A stretch of 64,000 nucleotides of DNA from Streptomyces sp. PsTaAH-137. GTDB taxonomy: Bacteria > Actinomycetota > Actinomycetes > Streptomycetales > Streptomycetaceae. Every line of letters starts with the position of its first letter. The stretch's first letter is position 1. A model generated the notes under the pieces. It had not been told where the DNA came from. It made no database searches and was given only the letters and a program-made list of their open reading frames with translations. Of this stretch, positions 1 through 6,938 are shown piece by piece. Position numbers and translations under genes: made by a program. The stretch lies in contig NZ_QLLY01000002.1 in assembly GCF_003259365.1 (NCBI RefSeq), positions 372,001-436,000 of the forward strand. Direction: 5' to 3'.

Positions 1-49
1 AGCCGCGCACAACAACAGACACCACCCCCTCTCTTTTCCTAGGTAGGGG

Positions 50-272
50 AACGCTGCGTCACCTGCGTCACAGACGACGGAAACCGGCCCCTGACCTGCC
101 GGAACAGGCGTGACGCAGAACCCGATCGTCTGCGTCATCGTGCGTCACCTGCGTCACGCCGCCGTCGCCCCCGTGACACAGGTGACGCGGCAGTGACGCA
201 CCCCACTTCCTCTCCGTCACCGATAACCGCAGGTCGGAAGCTCGCATGACGCACGTGACGCGGTGACGCAGA
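50..272. repeat. cluster of TGACGCA/TGCGTCA repeats (iteron-like)
   Basis: The heptamer TGACGCA or its complement TGCGTCA occurs at 55, 64, 111, 131, 141, 150, 194, 247 and 264. One-base variants lie at 174, 183 and 256. Many neighbours are 9-10 bp apart, and orientation changes in blocks. No credible gene overlaps this stretch; reading frames here are short and repeat-driven. Clusters of this kind are known near the replication and excision genes of actinomycete integrative elements, so an origin or a binding array for an element-encoded protein is likely. The exact role is inferred. Confidence 0.7.
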
Positions 273-336
273 AATCCGAACCTCGGACAGGCACGAGCGT
301 CCAAGGCCGACAGCGATGTGAGTCAACGAGGACCCG

Positions 337-582
337 ATGAGCCGACCCCGTTCCGCTGAACCCGACTCGCGTGCCGCCCTCTGCGGCGGCTTACCCGACA
401 GATATCTCACCCCCGACGACATCGCCGAAATCTTCGGCGTCCCCCTCCAAACCGTCTACCAGTGGCGCAAGAAGCGCACCGGCCCATCCGGTTTCCGGAT
501 CGGCAAACACCTTCGCTACGACCCCGCTGTCGTCCTCGCCTTCGTAGCTGACCGCCAACGCGCCGACGCTGACGCAGCTTGA
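337..582 (+). CDS. xis: excisionase-like helix-turn-helix protein
   Basis: An 81-aa protein with a MerR/excisionase-type winged helix-turn-helix at about residues 24-60 (YLTPDDIAEIFGV, then a basic QWRKKRTGP turn and FRIGKHLRYD wing). This is the usual form of the small excisionase that lies just upstream of the integrase in actinomycete integrative elements; it would bend DNA at the att sites and direct excision. The start ATG has a GAGGA ribosome site upstream. Leu19 is encoded by TTA (391-393), the codon read by the bldA tRNA in Streptomyces, so translation may be limited to late growth. A hairpin separates it from the integrase 80 bp downstream. Excisionase identity rests on size, fold and context; a transcriptional regulator is the alternative. 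Confidence 0.8.
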   Translation: MSRPRSAEPDSRAALCGGLPDRYLTPDDIAEIFGVPLQTVYQWRKKRTGPSGFRIGKHLRYDPAVVLAFVADRQRADADAA

Positions 583-609
583 ACTCCACCATCTCCGTGC
601 AACTCCCTG

Positions 610-634
610 GGGAGGGCCACCTCGTGGCCCTCCC
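610..634 (+). terminator. perfect hairpin between xis and int
   Basis: An 11-bp perfect stem (GGGAGGGCCAC-type arm at 610-620, complement at 624-634) closes a 3-nt CTC loop, 28 bp after the xis stop and just before the integrase ribosome site at 643-649. There is no T-run, as is common for Streptomyces terminators. It may end or attenuate xis transcription so that int is expressed at a different level. Confidence 0.6.
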
Positions 635-661
635 TGCTTAATGAGGAGGCTCAGCCACCGC

Positions 662-1924
662 ATGGCCGGCCACATCCAGGACCGCTGGTTCAAGACCGAG
701 ACCGACGTCAACGGCAAGACCACCCGCACCAAAACGGACCGCCACGGCAGCGGATTGCGCTACCGCGCCCGCTACGTCGGCCCTGACGGAGCCGAGAAGT
801 CCCAGAGCTTCCCCGACGGACAGAAGCGCAGGGCGGAACAGTGGCTCACGAAGATCAAGGCCGACATGGACGGGGGTAGGTACATCGACCCCAAAGCCGG
901 GAGAATCACGTTCCGTCAGTACGCAGAGCAATGGCTCGAGACACAAACAACCGACGCCACCACGAGGGAACCCGTCAGCGTCCAGATCAGACGCCACGCC
1001 ATCCCTTACTTGGGGTCTCGCCCACTCGGCACCTTCAAGCCGGAGCACATCCGCGACTGGCTTGCGGAGTTGGAGCGTGCGATCCCTGCGTCCAGCTACC
1101 GGCGCGTCATCTTCGCGAGCGTCTCAGGCGTCTTCAGCGCAGCCGTCGAGGACGACCACCTGCATCGCAACCCGTGCAAGTCCAGCACCGTCCGTGCCCC
1201 GAGCCGGAGCAATCGCCGCGTGGTCCCGTGGAGTGCCGAGCGCACATTCGGTGTGCGCGCCGCGCTCCCAGCTCAGTACCGTGCCACCGTCGACCTGGGC
1301 GCCGGGTGCGGCCTACGACAGGGCGAGATCTTCGGGCTTCCTGTCGATGAGATCGGCTTCGATACTGGCTGGCTGCGCGTCGCCTATCAGGTGAAGGTGT
1401 CCGGAGGGAAGCTCGTGTTCGCTCCTCCTAAGCGCGAGAAGGAGCGAGACGTGCCGCTCGCTGACTCCGTAGCGCACGCTCTCAAGGCGCACATGGACGC
1501 CCACCCTCCTGTTGAAGTCACGCTGCCCTGGCAGCGTCCTGACGGCCGCCCTGTCACGAAGAGGCTCCTGTTCGTACGGCCCGACGGCGACAGCGCGGTG
1601 CGACGCACGGACTTCAACACCCGATTCTGGAAGCCCGCCCTCGTGGCAATCGGAGTCATCCCCGAGCCCGATCGTGGGGAGCGTCACCAGGCCGCCCGCG
1701 AGCACGGCATGCATGCCCTCAGGCACTTCTACGCGTCTGTGCTCTTGGACGCGGGCGAGAACATCAAAGCACTAAGCACATACCTCGGGCACACGGATCC
1801 GGGCTTCACGCTGCGGGTCTATACGCATCTGATGCCGAGCAGCGATGGCCGGTCCCGCAAGGCTGTAGACAGCATGTACGAGGGACCTAGAACGCAAGCC
1901 GGCAGAGGTTCGGAAGGGCGGTAA
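662..1924 (+). CDS. int: tyrosine site-specific integrase
   Basis: A 420-aa tyrosine recombinase. An N-terminal arm-binding region (residues 1-80) and a SAM-like core-binding domain (about 85-180) precede the catalytic domain (about 190-400). Catalytic residues are visible: Arg219 in GCGLRQGE, His351 and Arg354 in HALRH, His377 in LGHTDP and the nucleophile Tyr387 in RVYTHLMP. It should integrate the element into, and with the excisionase remove it from, a chromosomal att site. The ATG at 662 is preferred over 641 because GAGGAGG at 643-649 lies 12 nt before it and homologues begin near MAGHIQDRWF. Its upstream neighbours are the excisionase and repeat cluster; downstream, a lower-GC defence gene lies between it and glnA2. 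The target site was not found. Confidence 0.95.
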   Translation: MAGHIQDRWFKTETDVNGKTTRTKTDRHGSGLRYRARYVGPDGAEKSQSFPDGQKRRAEQWLTKIKADMDGGRYIDPKAGRITFRQYAEQWLETQTTDATTREPVSVQIRRHAIPYLGSRPLGTFKPEHIRDWLAELERAIPASSYRRVIFASVSGVFSAAVEDDHLHRNPCKSSTVRAPSRSNRRVVPWSAERTFGVRAALPAQYRATVDLGAGCGLRQGEIFGLPVDEIGFDTGWLRVAYQVKVSGGKLVFAPPKREKERDVPLADSVAHALKAHMDAHPPVEVTLPWQRPDGRPVTKRLLFVRPDGDSAVRRTDFNTRFWKPALVAIGVIPEPDRGERHQAAREHGMHALRHFYASVLLDAGENIKALSTYLGHTDPGFTLRVYTHLMPSSDGRSRKAVDSMYEGPRTQAGRGSEGR

Positions 1925-2060
1925 GGGGCCCTCCGTAGCAACCACCACGATGCACGCAGGGTGCAGCCTAAGTGCGCCTTGCGCGCAAGTGGCAAGCTCA
2001 CTAGCGCGCGATCTTTTAATTGCCCGCCCGTCCGGCGCACAGGCCACTACGCTGGCGCTC

Positions 2061-3506
2061 ATGAATGAGCGCACTTGGCGAGGACACTGGTGGGAGTCCG
2101 ATAATCCCGAGATGAAAATACCTGGCACTCTTCGATGCACCGAAGAAGGCGAAGCCACGCTGCAACTCATCGGGGGCTTCGACATCAGAGTTCGCCAGCC
2201 TCTTCCGAACGGAGGAGGGTACAGCGTTAGCATTAAACCCCGTAGCATCACACTGATTCACGGCATCTCGGGATCGGAAAAATTCACCCTGCTTGACGTG
2301 AGCCATTCTGGAACTTGGGGACCTGGATTCCTAGACGATGAAATAACCGGGCAGAATTGGGACGCTATTCGCGTCTTGCGAGGGGTACATCTCACCTCTC
2401 TCGACGATCCGATCTTCACGAAATTCCGACTGGGATTCGAGCGACTCCGCCAGTGGTCAAATAGGTCCGCTTTTGTAGTAACCAAGGAAAAGCGAGAGGG
2501 TAATCCCCGAAGCGCCAGGCGGGTTGAAATAGCGCCAGTCGATCCCGTGACAGCAAGACATGGCGAGCTGGAAATTTCGCTGCGCCACCTATCGCGTGAC
2601 TTCAGCTACGAAGATGACGTCGTGTCGAATGAGGGATCTCTCTCCGCGCGGGAGGCAGCAGACATTACTCTGACTCCGCCTCACCCGGTTCACTGCAAGC
2701 ACTTTGACGAGACCGAGAAAGACCTACAGGATCTTTTGACCCTGAGTACGTACGAACCGTGCGGTGCTGTCGGTCGATGGTTGACCTACACGTCAACGCG
2801 AGGCACGCCCAAAGAAGTCGAGGTGATCGGGCGTCAGATCTACCGAACGGCATCCCGGCGGAAGCGCTCTACGGAGCGCGATATGCTTTTCACCTTGGGC
2901 GATATCGATTTCGAGAATCTGATCCCTAAGTGGCTGCACACTAAGGGGAAGGCTCGTACGGGGTGCAACATCCTATTCGGGCTCAGATATATCGAAAGAG
3001 GCTACGGCGGCACCCGCCTTCTCGGAGTCGCTTCAGCGGCAGAGAGCATCCACAGGTCTCTGCGGTCGGCTAGCACCCCCATCACCAAGACAGAATACAA
3101 GAGACTCAAAAGCAAGATCCTTGCGTCCATTTCAGATGAGGGCGAGGAAATAATTTCCTTCGTCAAAAATGGACTGCACAACAATCCTACCTACAACGAA
3201 CGGATGACGGAACTCGCCTCGATACCCGACGAGACAGCCGTGGATTCCCTCCTTGGCGACCGAGATCGCTGGGCCACGCGCCTCAAAAGAGCCAGGAATG
3301 ACCTGGCCCACGCAAATGAGAGATCCTCAGACGGAGTAGAGAATCTTGAGGCTTTCTGGTTGCTAGAGGTTACCTATGCCCTGCTCTGCCTAGTGCTAAT
3401 GGCAGAGATTGGTATCAGTCCAGAGAATCAACGTAGAGCAGTTGTCGAAAACTCGGTGATTCGCCGTGCCAGCGACGAGTTCAAGAAGGGAAGCGAAGAA
3501 GACTGA
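2061..3506 (+). CDS. ApeA-like HEPN-domain antiphage protein
   Basis: A 481-aa soluble protein. The N-terminus (RGHWWESDNP, then KIPGTL and ATLQLIGGF within residues 7-40) matches the ApeA N-terminal domain pattern. The C-terminal part (about 320-470) looks like an ApeA-type HEPN domain with the RNase motif R-x4-H at Arg412-Asn-Asp-Leu-Ala-His417. ApeA proteins are single-gene antiphage systems thought to act as RNases on infection, by abortive defence. Codon use is unlike the neighbours (frequent AAA, ATA, AGA, TTT) and GC is clearly lower, which points to horizontal transfer as cargo of the integrative element. An upstream in-frame ATG at 1950 exists, but the conserved start begins at 2061; no ribosome site is evident there, so translation may be leaderless. 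The family call is from motif recognition only. Confidence 0.75.
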   Translation: MNERTWRGHWWESDNPEMKIPGTLRCTEEGEATLQLIGGFDIRVRQPLPNGGGYSVSIKPRSITLIHGISGSEKFTLLDVSHSGTWGPGFLDDEITGQNWDAIRVLRGVHLTSLDDPIFTKFRLGFERLRQWSNRSAFVVTKEKREGNPRSARRVEIAPVDPVTARHGELEISLRHLSRDFSYEDDVVSNEGSLSAREAADITLTPPHPVHCKHFDETEKDLQDLLTLSTYEPCGAVGRWLTYTSTRGTPKEVEVIGRQIYRTASRRKRSTERDMLFTLGDIDFENLIPKWLHTKGKARTGCNILFGLRYIERGYGGTRLLGVASAAESIHRSLRSASTPITKTEYKRLKSKILASISDEGEEIISFVKNGLHNNPTYNERMTELASIPDETAVDSLLGDRDRWATRLKRARNDLAHANERSSDGVENLEAFWLLEVTYALLCLVLMAEIGISPENQRRAVVENSVIRRASDEFKKGSEED

Positions 3507-3708
3507 TCTGCGGCAGCGATCGCAGACACCTCCTACGTCCGTCCCACACAACTGGCTGCTCCCGCTCGCGTCGACGACATCCCACATGCGCACGCCCCGG
3601 ATAGTTCAAGCGCCTCACACACGCTGCACGCCACCTCGTCCACTTCCGTCTCAGGCGGCGATCGTCTAGCTGTCTCACGGCCCGTAGACGGCCCGGGCAG
3701 ATGAAAGC
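3507..3708. other. gene-free junction between integrative element and chromosome
   Basis: These 200 bp lie between the transferred gene and the glnA2 terminator. No coding sequence, tRNA or recognisable att core is visible. The element end probably lies here, since glnA2 and everything after it is conserved chromosomal order. Confidence 0.35.
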
Positions 3709-3747
3709 GCGGCGGGGGCGACGCCACTTGGCCGTAGCCCCCGCCGC
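3709..3747 (-). terminator. glnA2 terminator
   Basis: A perfect 11-bp stem, GCGGCGGGGGC at 3709-3719 and its complement at 3737-3747, with a 17-nt loop, lies 35 bp past the glnA2 stop on the minus strand. Confidence 0.8.
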
Positions 3748-3781
3748 ACCACTTAGCTTGTGTACTTGCCCTGACCTGCCC

Positions 3782-5143
3782 TTACAGCACCGGCAGGTTC
3801 TTCCGCAGCTCGAACGCCGTGACCTCCGAGCGGTACTCCTCCCACTCCTGCTTCTTGTTGCGCAGGAAGAAGTCGTACACGTGCTCGCCCAGCGTCTCCG
3901 CCACCAGTTCCGAGCGTTCCATCAGGGCGATGGCCTCGCCGAGGTTCTGCGGGAGGGGCTCGATGCCCATCGCTCGGCGTTCGGCGTCCGAGAGGGCCCA
4001 GACGTCGTCGTCGGCGCCCGGCGGGAGTTCGTAGCCCTCCTCGATGCCCTTGAGGCCCGCGGCCAGGAGGACGGCGTAGGTGAGGTACGGGTTGGCGCCG
4101 GAGTCGATCGAGCGGACCTCGACGCGGGCCGAGCCGGTCTTGCCGGGCTTGTACATCGGGACCCGGATGAGGGCCGAGCGGTTGTTGTGGCCCCAGCAGA
4201 TGTACGAGGGGGCCTCGCCGCCGGCGCCCGCGGTGCGGCCGCCGCCGCCCCAGATGCGCTTGTAGGAGTTGACCCACTGGTTGGTGACGGCCGAGATCTC
4301 CGCCGCGTGCTTCAGCAGGCCCGCGATGAAGGAGCGGCCGACCTTGGAGAGCTGGTACTCGGCGCCGGACTCGTAGAACGCGTTGCGGTCGCCCTCGAAG
4401 AGGGAGAGGTGGGTGTGCATGCCCGAGCCCGGGTACTCCGAGAACGGCTTCGGCATGAAGGTCGCGTTGACCCCCTGCTCCAGCGCCACCTGCTTCATGA
4501 CCAGGCGGAACGTCATGATGTTGTCCGCCGTGGAGAGCGCGTCGGCGTAGCGGAGGTCGATCTCCTGCTGGCCGGGGGCGCCCTCGTGGTGGCTGAACTC
4601 GACCGAGATGCCCATCGATTCGAGCATGGTGATCGCCTGGCGGCGGAAGTCCATGCCGACGTTCTGCGGGGTGTGGTCGAAGTAGCCCGAGTTGTCGGCC
4701 GGGGTGGGCTGCGAGCCGTCGAGCGGCTTGTCCTTCAGGAGGAAGAACTCGATCTCGGGGTGGGTGTAGAAGGTGAAGCCGAGGTCGGAGGTCTTGGCGA
4801 GGGCGCGCTTCAGGACGTAGCGCGGGTCGGCGAAGGACGGCGAGCCGTCGGGCATCAGGATGTCGCAGAACATGCGGGCGGTGCCGGGGGCCTCGGCGCG
4901 CCACGGCAGGACCTGGAAGGTGCCCGGATCCGGCTTGGCGATCATGTCGGACTCGTAGACACGCGCGAAGCCCTCGATCGCCGAGCCGTCGAAGCCGATG
5001 CCCTCGTCGAAGGCCTGCTCCAGCTCGGCCGGGGCCACGGCCACCGACTTCAGGAAGCCGAGAACGTCCGTGAACCACAGGCGTACGAACCGGATGTCGC
5101 GCTCCTCCAACGTACGGAGCACGAATTCCTGCTGCTTGTCCAT
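3782..5143 (-). CDS. glnA2: glutamine synthetase-like protein GlnA2 (gamma-glutamylpolyamine synthetase)
   Basis: A 453-aa member of the class I glutamine synthetase family. Family motifs are clear: the metal-site segments HPEIEFFLL and HHEGAPGQQEIDLRY, GSGMHTHLSLF, and the ATP/glutamate-binding stretch ending RVEVRSIDSGANPYL. The C-terminal adenylylation motif NLYDLP of the housekeeping enzyme is absent. The S. coelicolor homologue GlnA2 is reported to glutamylate polyamines rather than ammonia, so polyamine catabolism is the likely role; that function is taken from the family, not visible here. The start MDKQQEF at 5143 is used because the 56 codons upstream are non-conserved; a purine-rich GGAAGCGGAAG ribosome site precedes it. 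It is transcribed alone, with its own terminator. Confidence 0.9.
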   Translation of the reverse strand: MDKQQEFVLRTLEERDIRFVRLWFTDVLGFLKSVAVAPAELEQAFDEGIGFDGSAIEGFARVYESDMIAKPDPGTFQVLPWRAEAPGTARMFCDILMPDGSPSFADPRYVLKRALAKTSDLGFTFYTHPEIEFFLLKDKPLDGSQPTPADNSGYFDHTPQNVGMDFRRQAITMLESMGISVEFSHHEGAPGQQEIDLRYADALSTADNIMTFRLVMKQVALEQGVNATFMPKPFSEYPGSGMHTHLSLFEGDRNAFYESGAEYQLSKVGRSFIAGLLKHAAEISAVTNQWVNSYKRIWGGGGRTAGAGGEAPSYICWGHNNRSALIRVPMYKPGKTGSARVEVRSIDSGANPYLTYAVLLAAGLKGIEEGYELPPGADDDVWALSDAERRAMGIEPLPQNLGEAIALMERSELVAETLGEHVYDFFLRNKKQEWEEYRSEVTAFELRKNLPVL

Positions 5144-5463
5144 CTTCCGCTTCCACCCATCCTTGCTGGTCAGGCCGCCTGCTCCCACGCCCGCGGGCGC
5201 CATCGGGGGGACCTCGAAAAGAAACCGTAAAAGGGCCTGGTCACATCCCACCACACGCCCGTTTCGAGCGCGTTGCCGACCATGATCGTCATTGACCGGC
5301 CGGTGTCGCACTCATAGTGCCTCCTGGACCCCCCTCGGCCATAGTGCCTGCCGTTCGCCCCGAGCTCGACAGCGGGCCCGTACCGCGTGCTCCCGCGGCA
5401 CCTCGATCCCCACTACGATCAGCGGGCCAGCCCCGTCTCATCCTTTTCTCATAAGGACTTGCC
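5144..5463. promoter_or_regulatory. divergent intergenic region glnA2 / DUF3105 gene
   Basis: A 320-bp gene-free stretch carrying the promoters of glnA2 (minus) and the DUF3105 operon (plus). A 10-bp direct repeat CATAGTGCCT occurs twice, near 5311 and 5339, about 28 bp apart, and could be a regulator site. An AAGGACTTGCC ribosome site precedes the plus-strand gene. No clear sigma-70-type promoter was seen. Confidence 0.4.
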
Positions 5464-6135
5464 ATGGGTTCCGCCAAGAACACCTCCGCTCCCTCCGCCA
5501 CGGACCGCAGGGAGCGCATAGAGGAGATGCGCCGTGCCGAGCGCGCCCGCGCCCGGCGCGGCCGGATCGCCGTGATCTCGGTCAGCACGGTCGTCGTGGC
5601 CGCGTTGATAGGAGTAGGTGCGTGGGCGGTGACCCGGGGTGGCGACGACAAGGACACGTCCGCCGACGCCAAGCCCGCGGGACACTTCACCTACGCCAAG
5701 GACGGCGTGGGCACCTGGAGCGGCAAGCTCACCCGTAATCACGTCGGGGGCAAGCCCACCTATCCGATGAACCCGCCGGTCGGCGGGGACCACAACCAGG
5801 TGTGGATGAACTGCAACGGCGACGTATACGAAAAGCCCCTCGCGAACGAGCACGCGGTGCACTCCCTGGAGCACGGCGCCGTCTGGGTGACGTACAACGA
5901 CAAGGCACCGGCGAAGGACGTCGAGGCGCTGGCCGCGAAGGTCAAGCAGACGCCGTACACGCTGATGAGCCCGATCGCCGACCAGAAGGACCCGATCATG
6001 CTGAGCGCCTGGGGCCACCAGCGCACGGTGAAGTCGGCGAGCGACCCGGCGGCCGCGAAGTTCTTTGCCGCGTTCGTCCAGGGCAAGCAGACGCCCGAGA
6101 TGGGCGCGCCCTGTACCGGCGGTCTCGGACAGTGA
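5464..6135 (+). CDS. membrane-anchored DUF3105 protein
   Basis: A 223-aa protein with a basic, charged cytoplasmic N-terminus (residues 12-34), one membrane segment (about 35-56) and an extracytoplasmic DUF3105 domain. Family features are the PPVGGDHNQVW stretch and the histidine-rich NEHAVHSLEHGAV segment (His130, His133, His137), which look like metal ligands. Its last 4 bases overlap the GTG of the following DUF305 gene, so the two are translationally coupled and probably work together outside the membrane. No enzyme activity is established for the family. The glnA2 - DUF3105 - DUF305 order is common in Streptomyces. Confidence 0.9.
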   Translation: MGSAKNTSAPSATDRRERIEEMRRAERARARRGRIAVISVSTVVVAALIGVGAWAVTRGGDDKDTSADAKPAGHFTYAKDGVGTWSGKLTRNHVGGKPTYPMNPPVGGDHNQVWMNCNGDVYEKPLANEHAVHSLEHGAVWVTYNDKAPAKDVEALAAKVKQTPYTLMSPIADQKDPIMLSAWGHQRTVKSASDPAAAKFFAAFVQGKQTPEMGAPCTGGLGQ

Positions 6136-6758
6136 GGCGCCGTACCGGATGGCTGGTGTCGGCCGTGGCGGCGCTGGCCGTCACGGCGGGCGCCGTCACC
6201 TACGCGGTGGCCGACGGCGACGGCGGGCCGAAGGATCTGGTGGTGCCCGCGGCCGAGTCGGCGGATGCCGGGTTCGCCCGCGACATGTCGGTGCACCATC
6301 AGCAGGCGGTCGAGATGTCGTTCATCGTGCGTGACGCGACCGACGACGAGGACGTGCGCCGGCTCGCCTACGACATCGCGCAGACGCAGGCCAACCAGCG
6401 GGGCATGATGCTCGGCTGGCTCGATCTGTGGGAGCTGCCGAAGGTGTCGGAGAAGCCGCCGATGACCTGGATGGGCATGGGTGACATGCCGGCGGGTGAG
6501 GACGGTGCGCTCATGCCGGGCATGGCGACCGACACCCAGCTGGGTCAACTCCGCAAGGCACACGGCAAGTCGGCCGAAGTGATGTATCTGCGGCTGATGA
6601 TCGCCCACCACAGGGGCGGGGTGCACATGGCCGAGGGCTGCGTCGAGCGGTGCGAGGTCGGGGCCGAACGGCGGCTGGCGCGCGGGATGGTGGCCGCCCA
6701 GCAGTCCGAGATCGATCTGATGACGCAGATGCTCAAGGAGCGGGGCGCCAAGCCGTAG
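6132..6758 (+). CDS. DUF305 (CopM-like) exported protein
   Basis: A 208-aa protein starting at a GTG that overlaps the stop of the DUF3105 gene (GTGA). An N-terminal hydrophobic segment (about residues 7-26) is a signal or anchor. Two DUF305 repeats follow, each with an HHxxAxxM-like core: DMSVHHQQAVEMS near residue 51 and MIAHHRGGVHMAE near 160. Methionine- and histidine-rich segments (MTWMGMGDM) between them suggest metal binding; the cyanobacterial relative CopM binds copper. A copper or silver periplasmic role is therefore plausible but inferred. A TAGTCCG tandem repeat begins at its stop codon. Confidence 0.9.
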   Translation: MRRRTGWLVSAVAALAVTAGAVTYAVADGDGGPKDLVVPAAESADAGFARDMSVHHQQAVEMSFIVRDATDDEDVRRLAYDIAQTQANQRGMMLGWLDLWELPKVSEKPPMTWMGMGDMPAGEDGALMPGMATDTQLGQLRKAHGKSAEVMYLRLMIAHHRGGVHMAEGCVERCEVGAERRLARGMVAAQQSEIDLMTQMLKERGAKP

Positions 6759-6780
6759 TCCGTAGTCCGTAGTCCGTAGT
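6756..6780. repeat. 7-bp tandem repeat (GTAGTCC)
   Basis: The unit GTAGTCC is repeated almost four times, starting at the DUF305 stop codon. It is not part of a hairpin and has no visible function; replication slippage is the likely origin. Confidence 0.8.
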
Positions 6781-6938
6781 CGGCTGCACCGCTTCTCAAA
6801 TCGGTTCATGTCGGCCTCAGTTGATCCGACTTGACGGCTTCTTGATCTATCCATTCCCCCCGCGTGAACGGTTCGTGACGAGAGTGGGACCCCTCTGCGT
6901 GTGCATTACACGTGCACCTCACCCAGGGGGTTTCCACT

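Noticed and set aside
68..422. Short minus-strand frames over the TGACGCA repeats
   Set aside because: Their sequence is dictated by the repeats; no coding signature is seen.
3507..3708. tRNA 3' end or att core for the integrative element
   Set aside because: A GTTCAA-like stretch near 3600 lacks the T-stem, acceptor stem and anticodon arm; no duplicated core could be found without the other element end.
3701..5230. 509-codon plus-strand frame opposite glnA2
   Set aside because: It mirrors glnA2, has low-complexity Arg/Val/Gly composition and no recognisable domain; glnA2 on the minus strand is clear.
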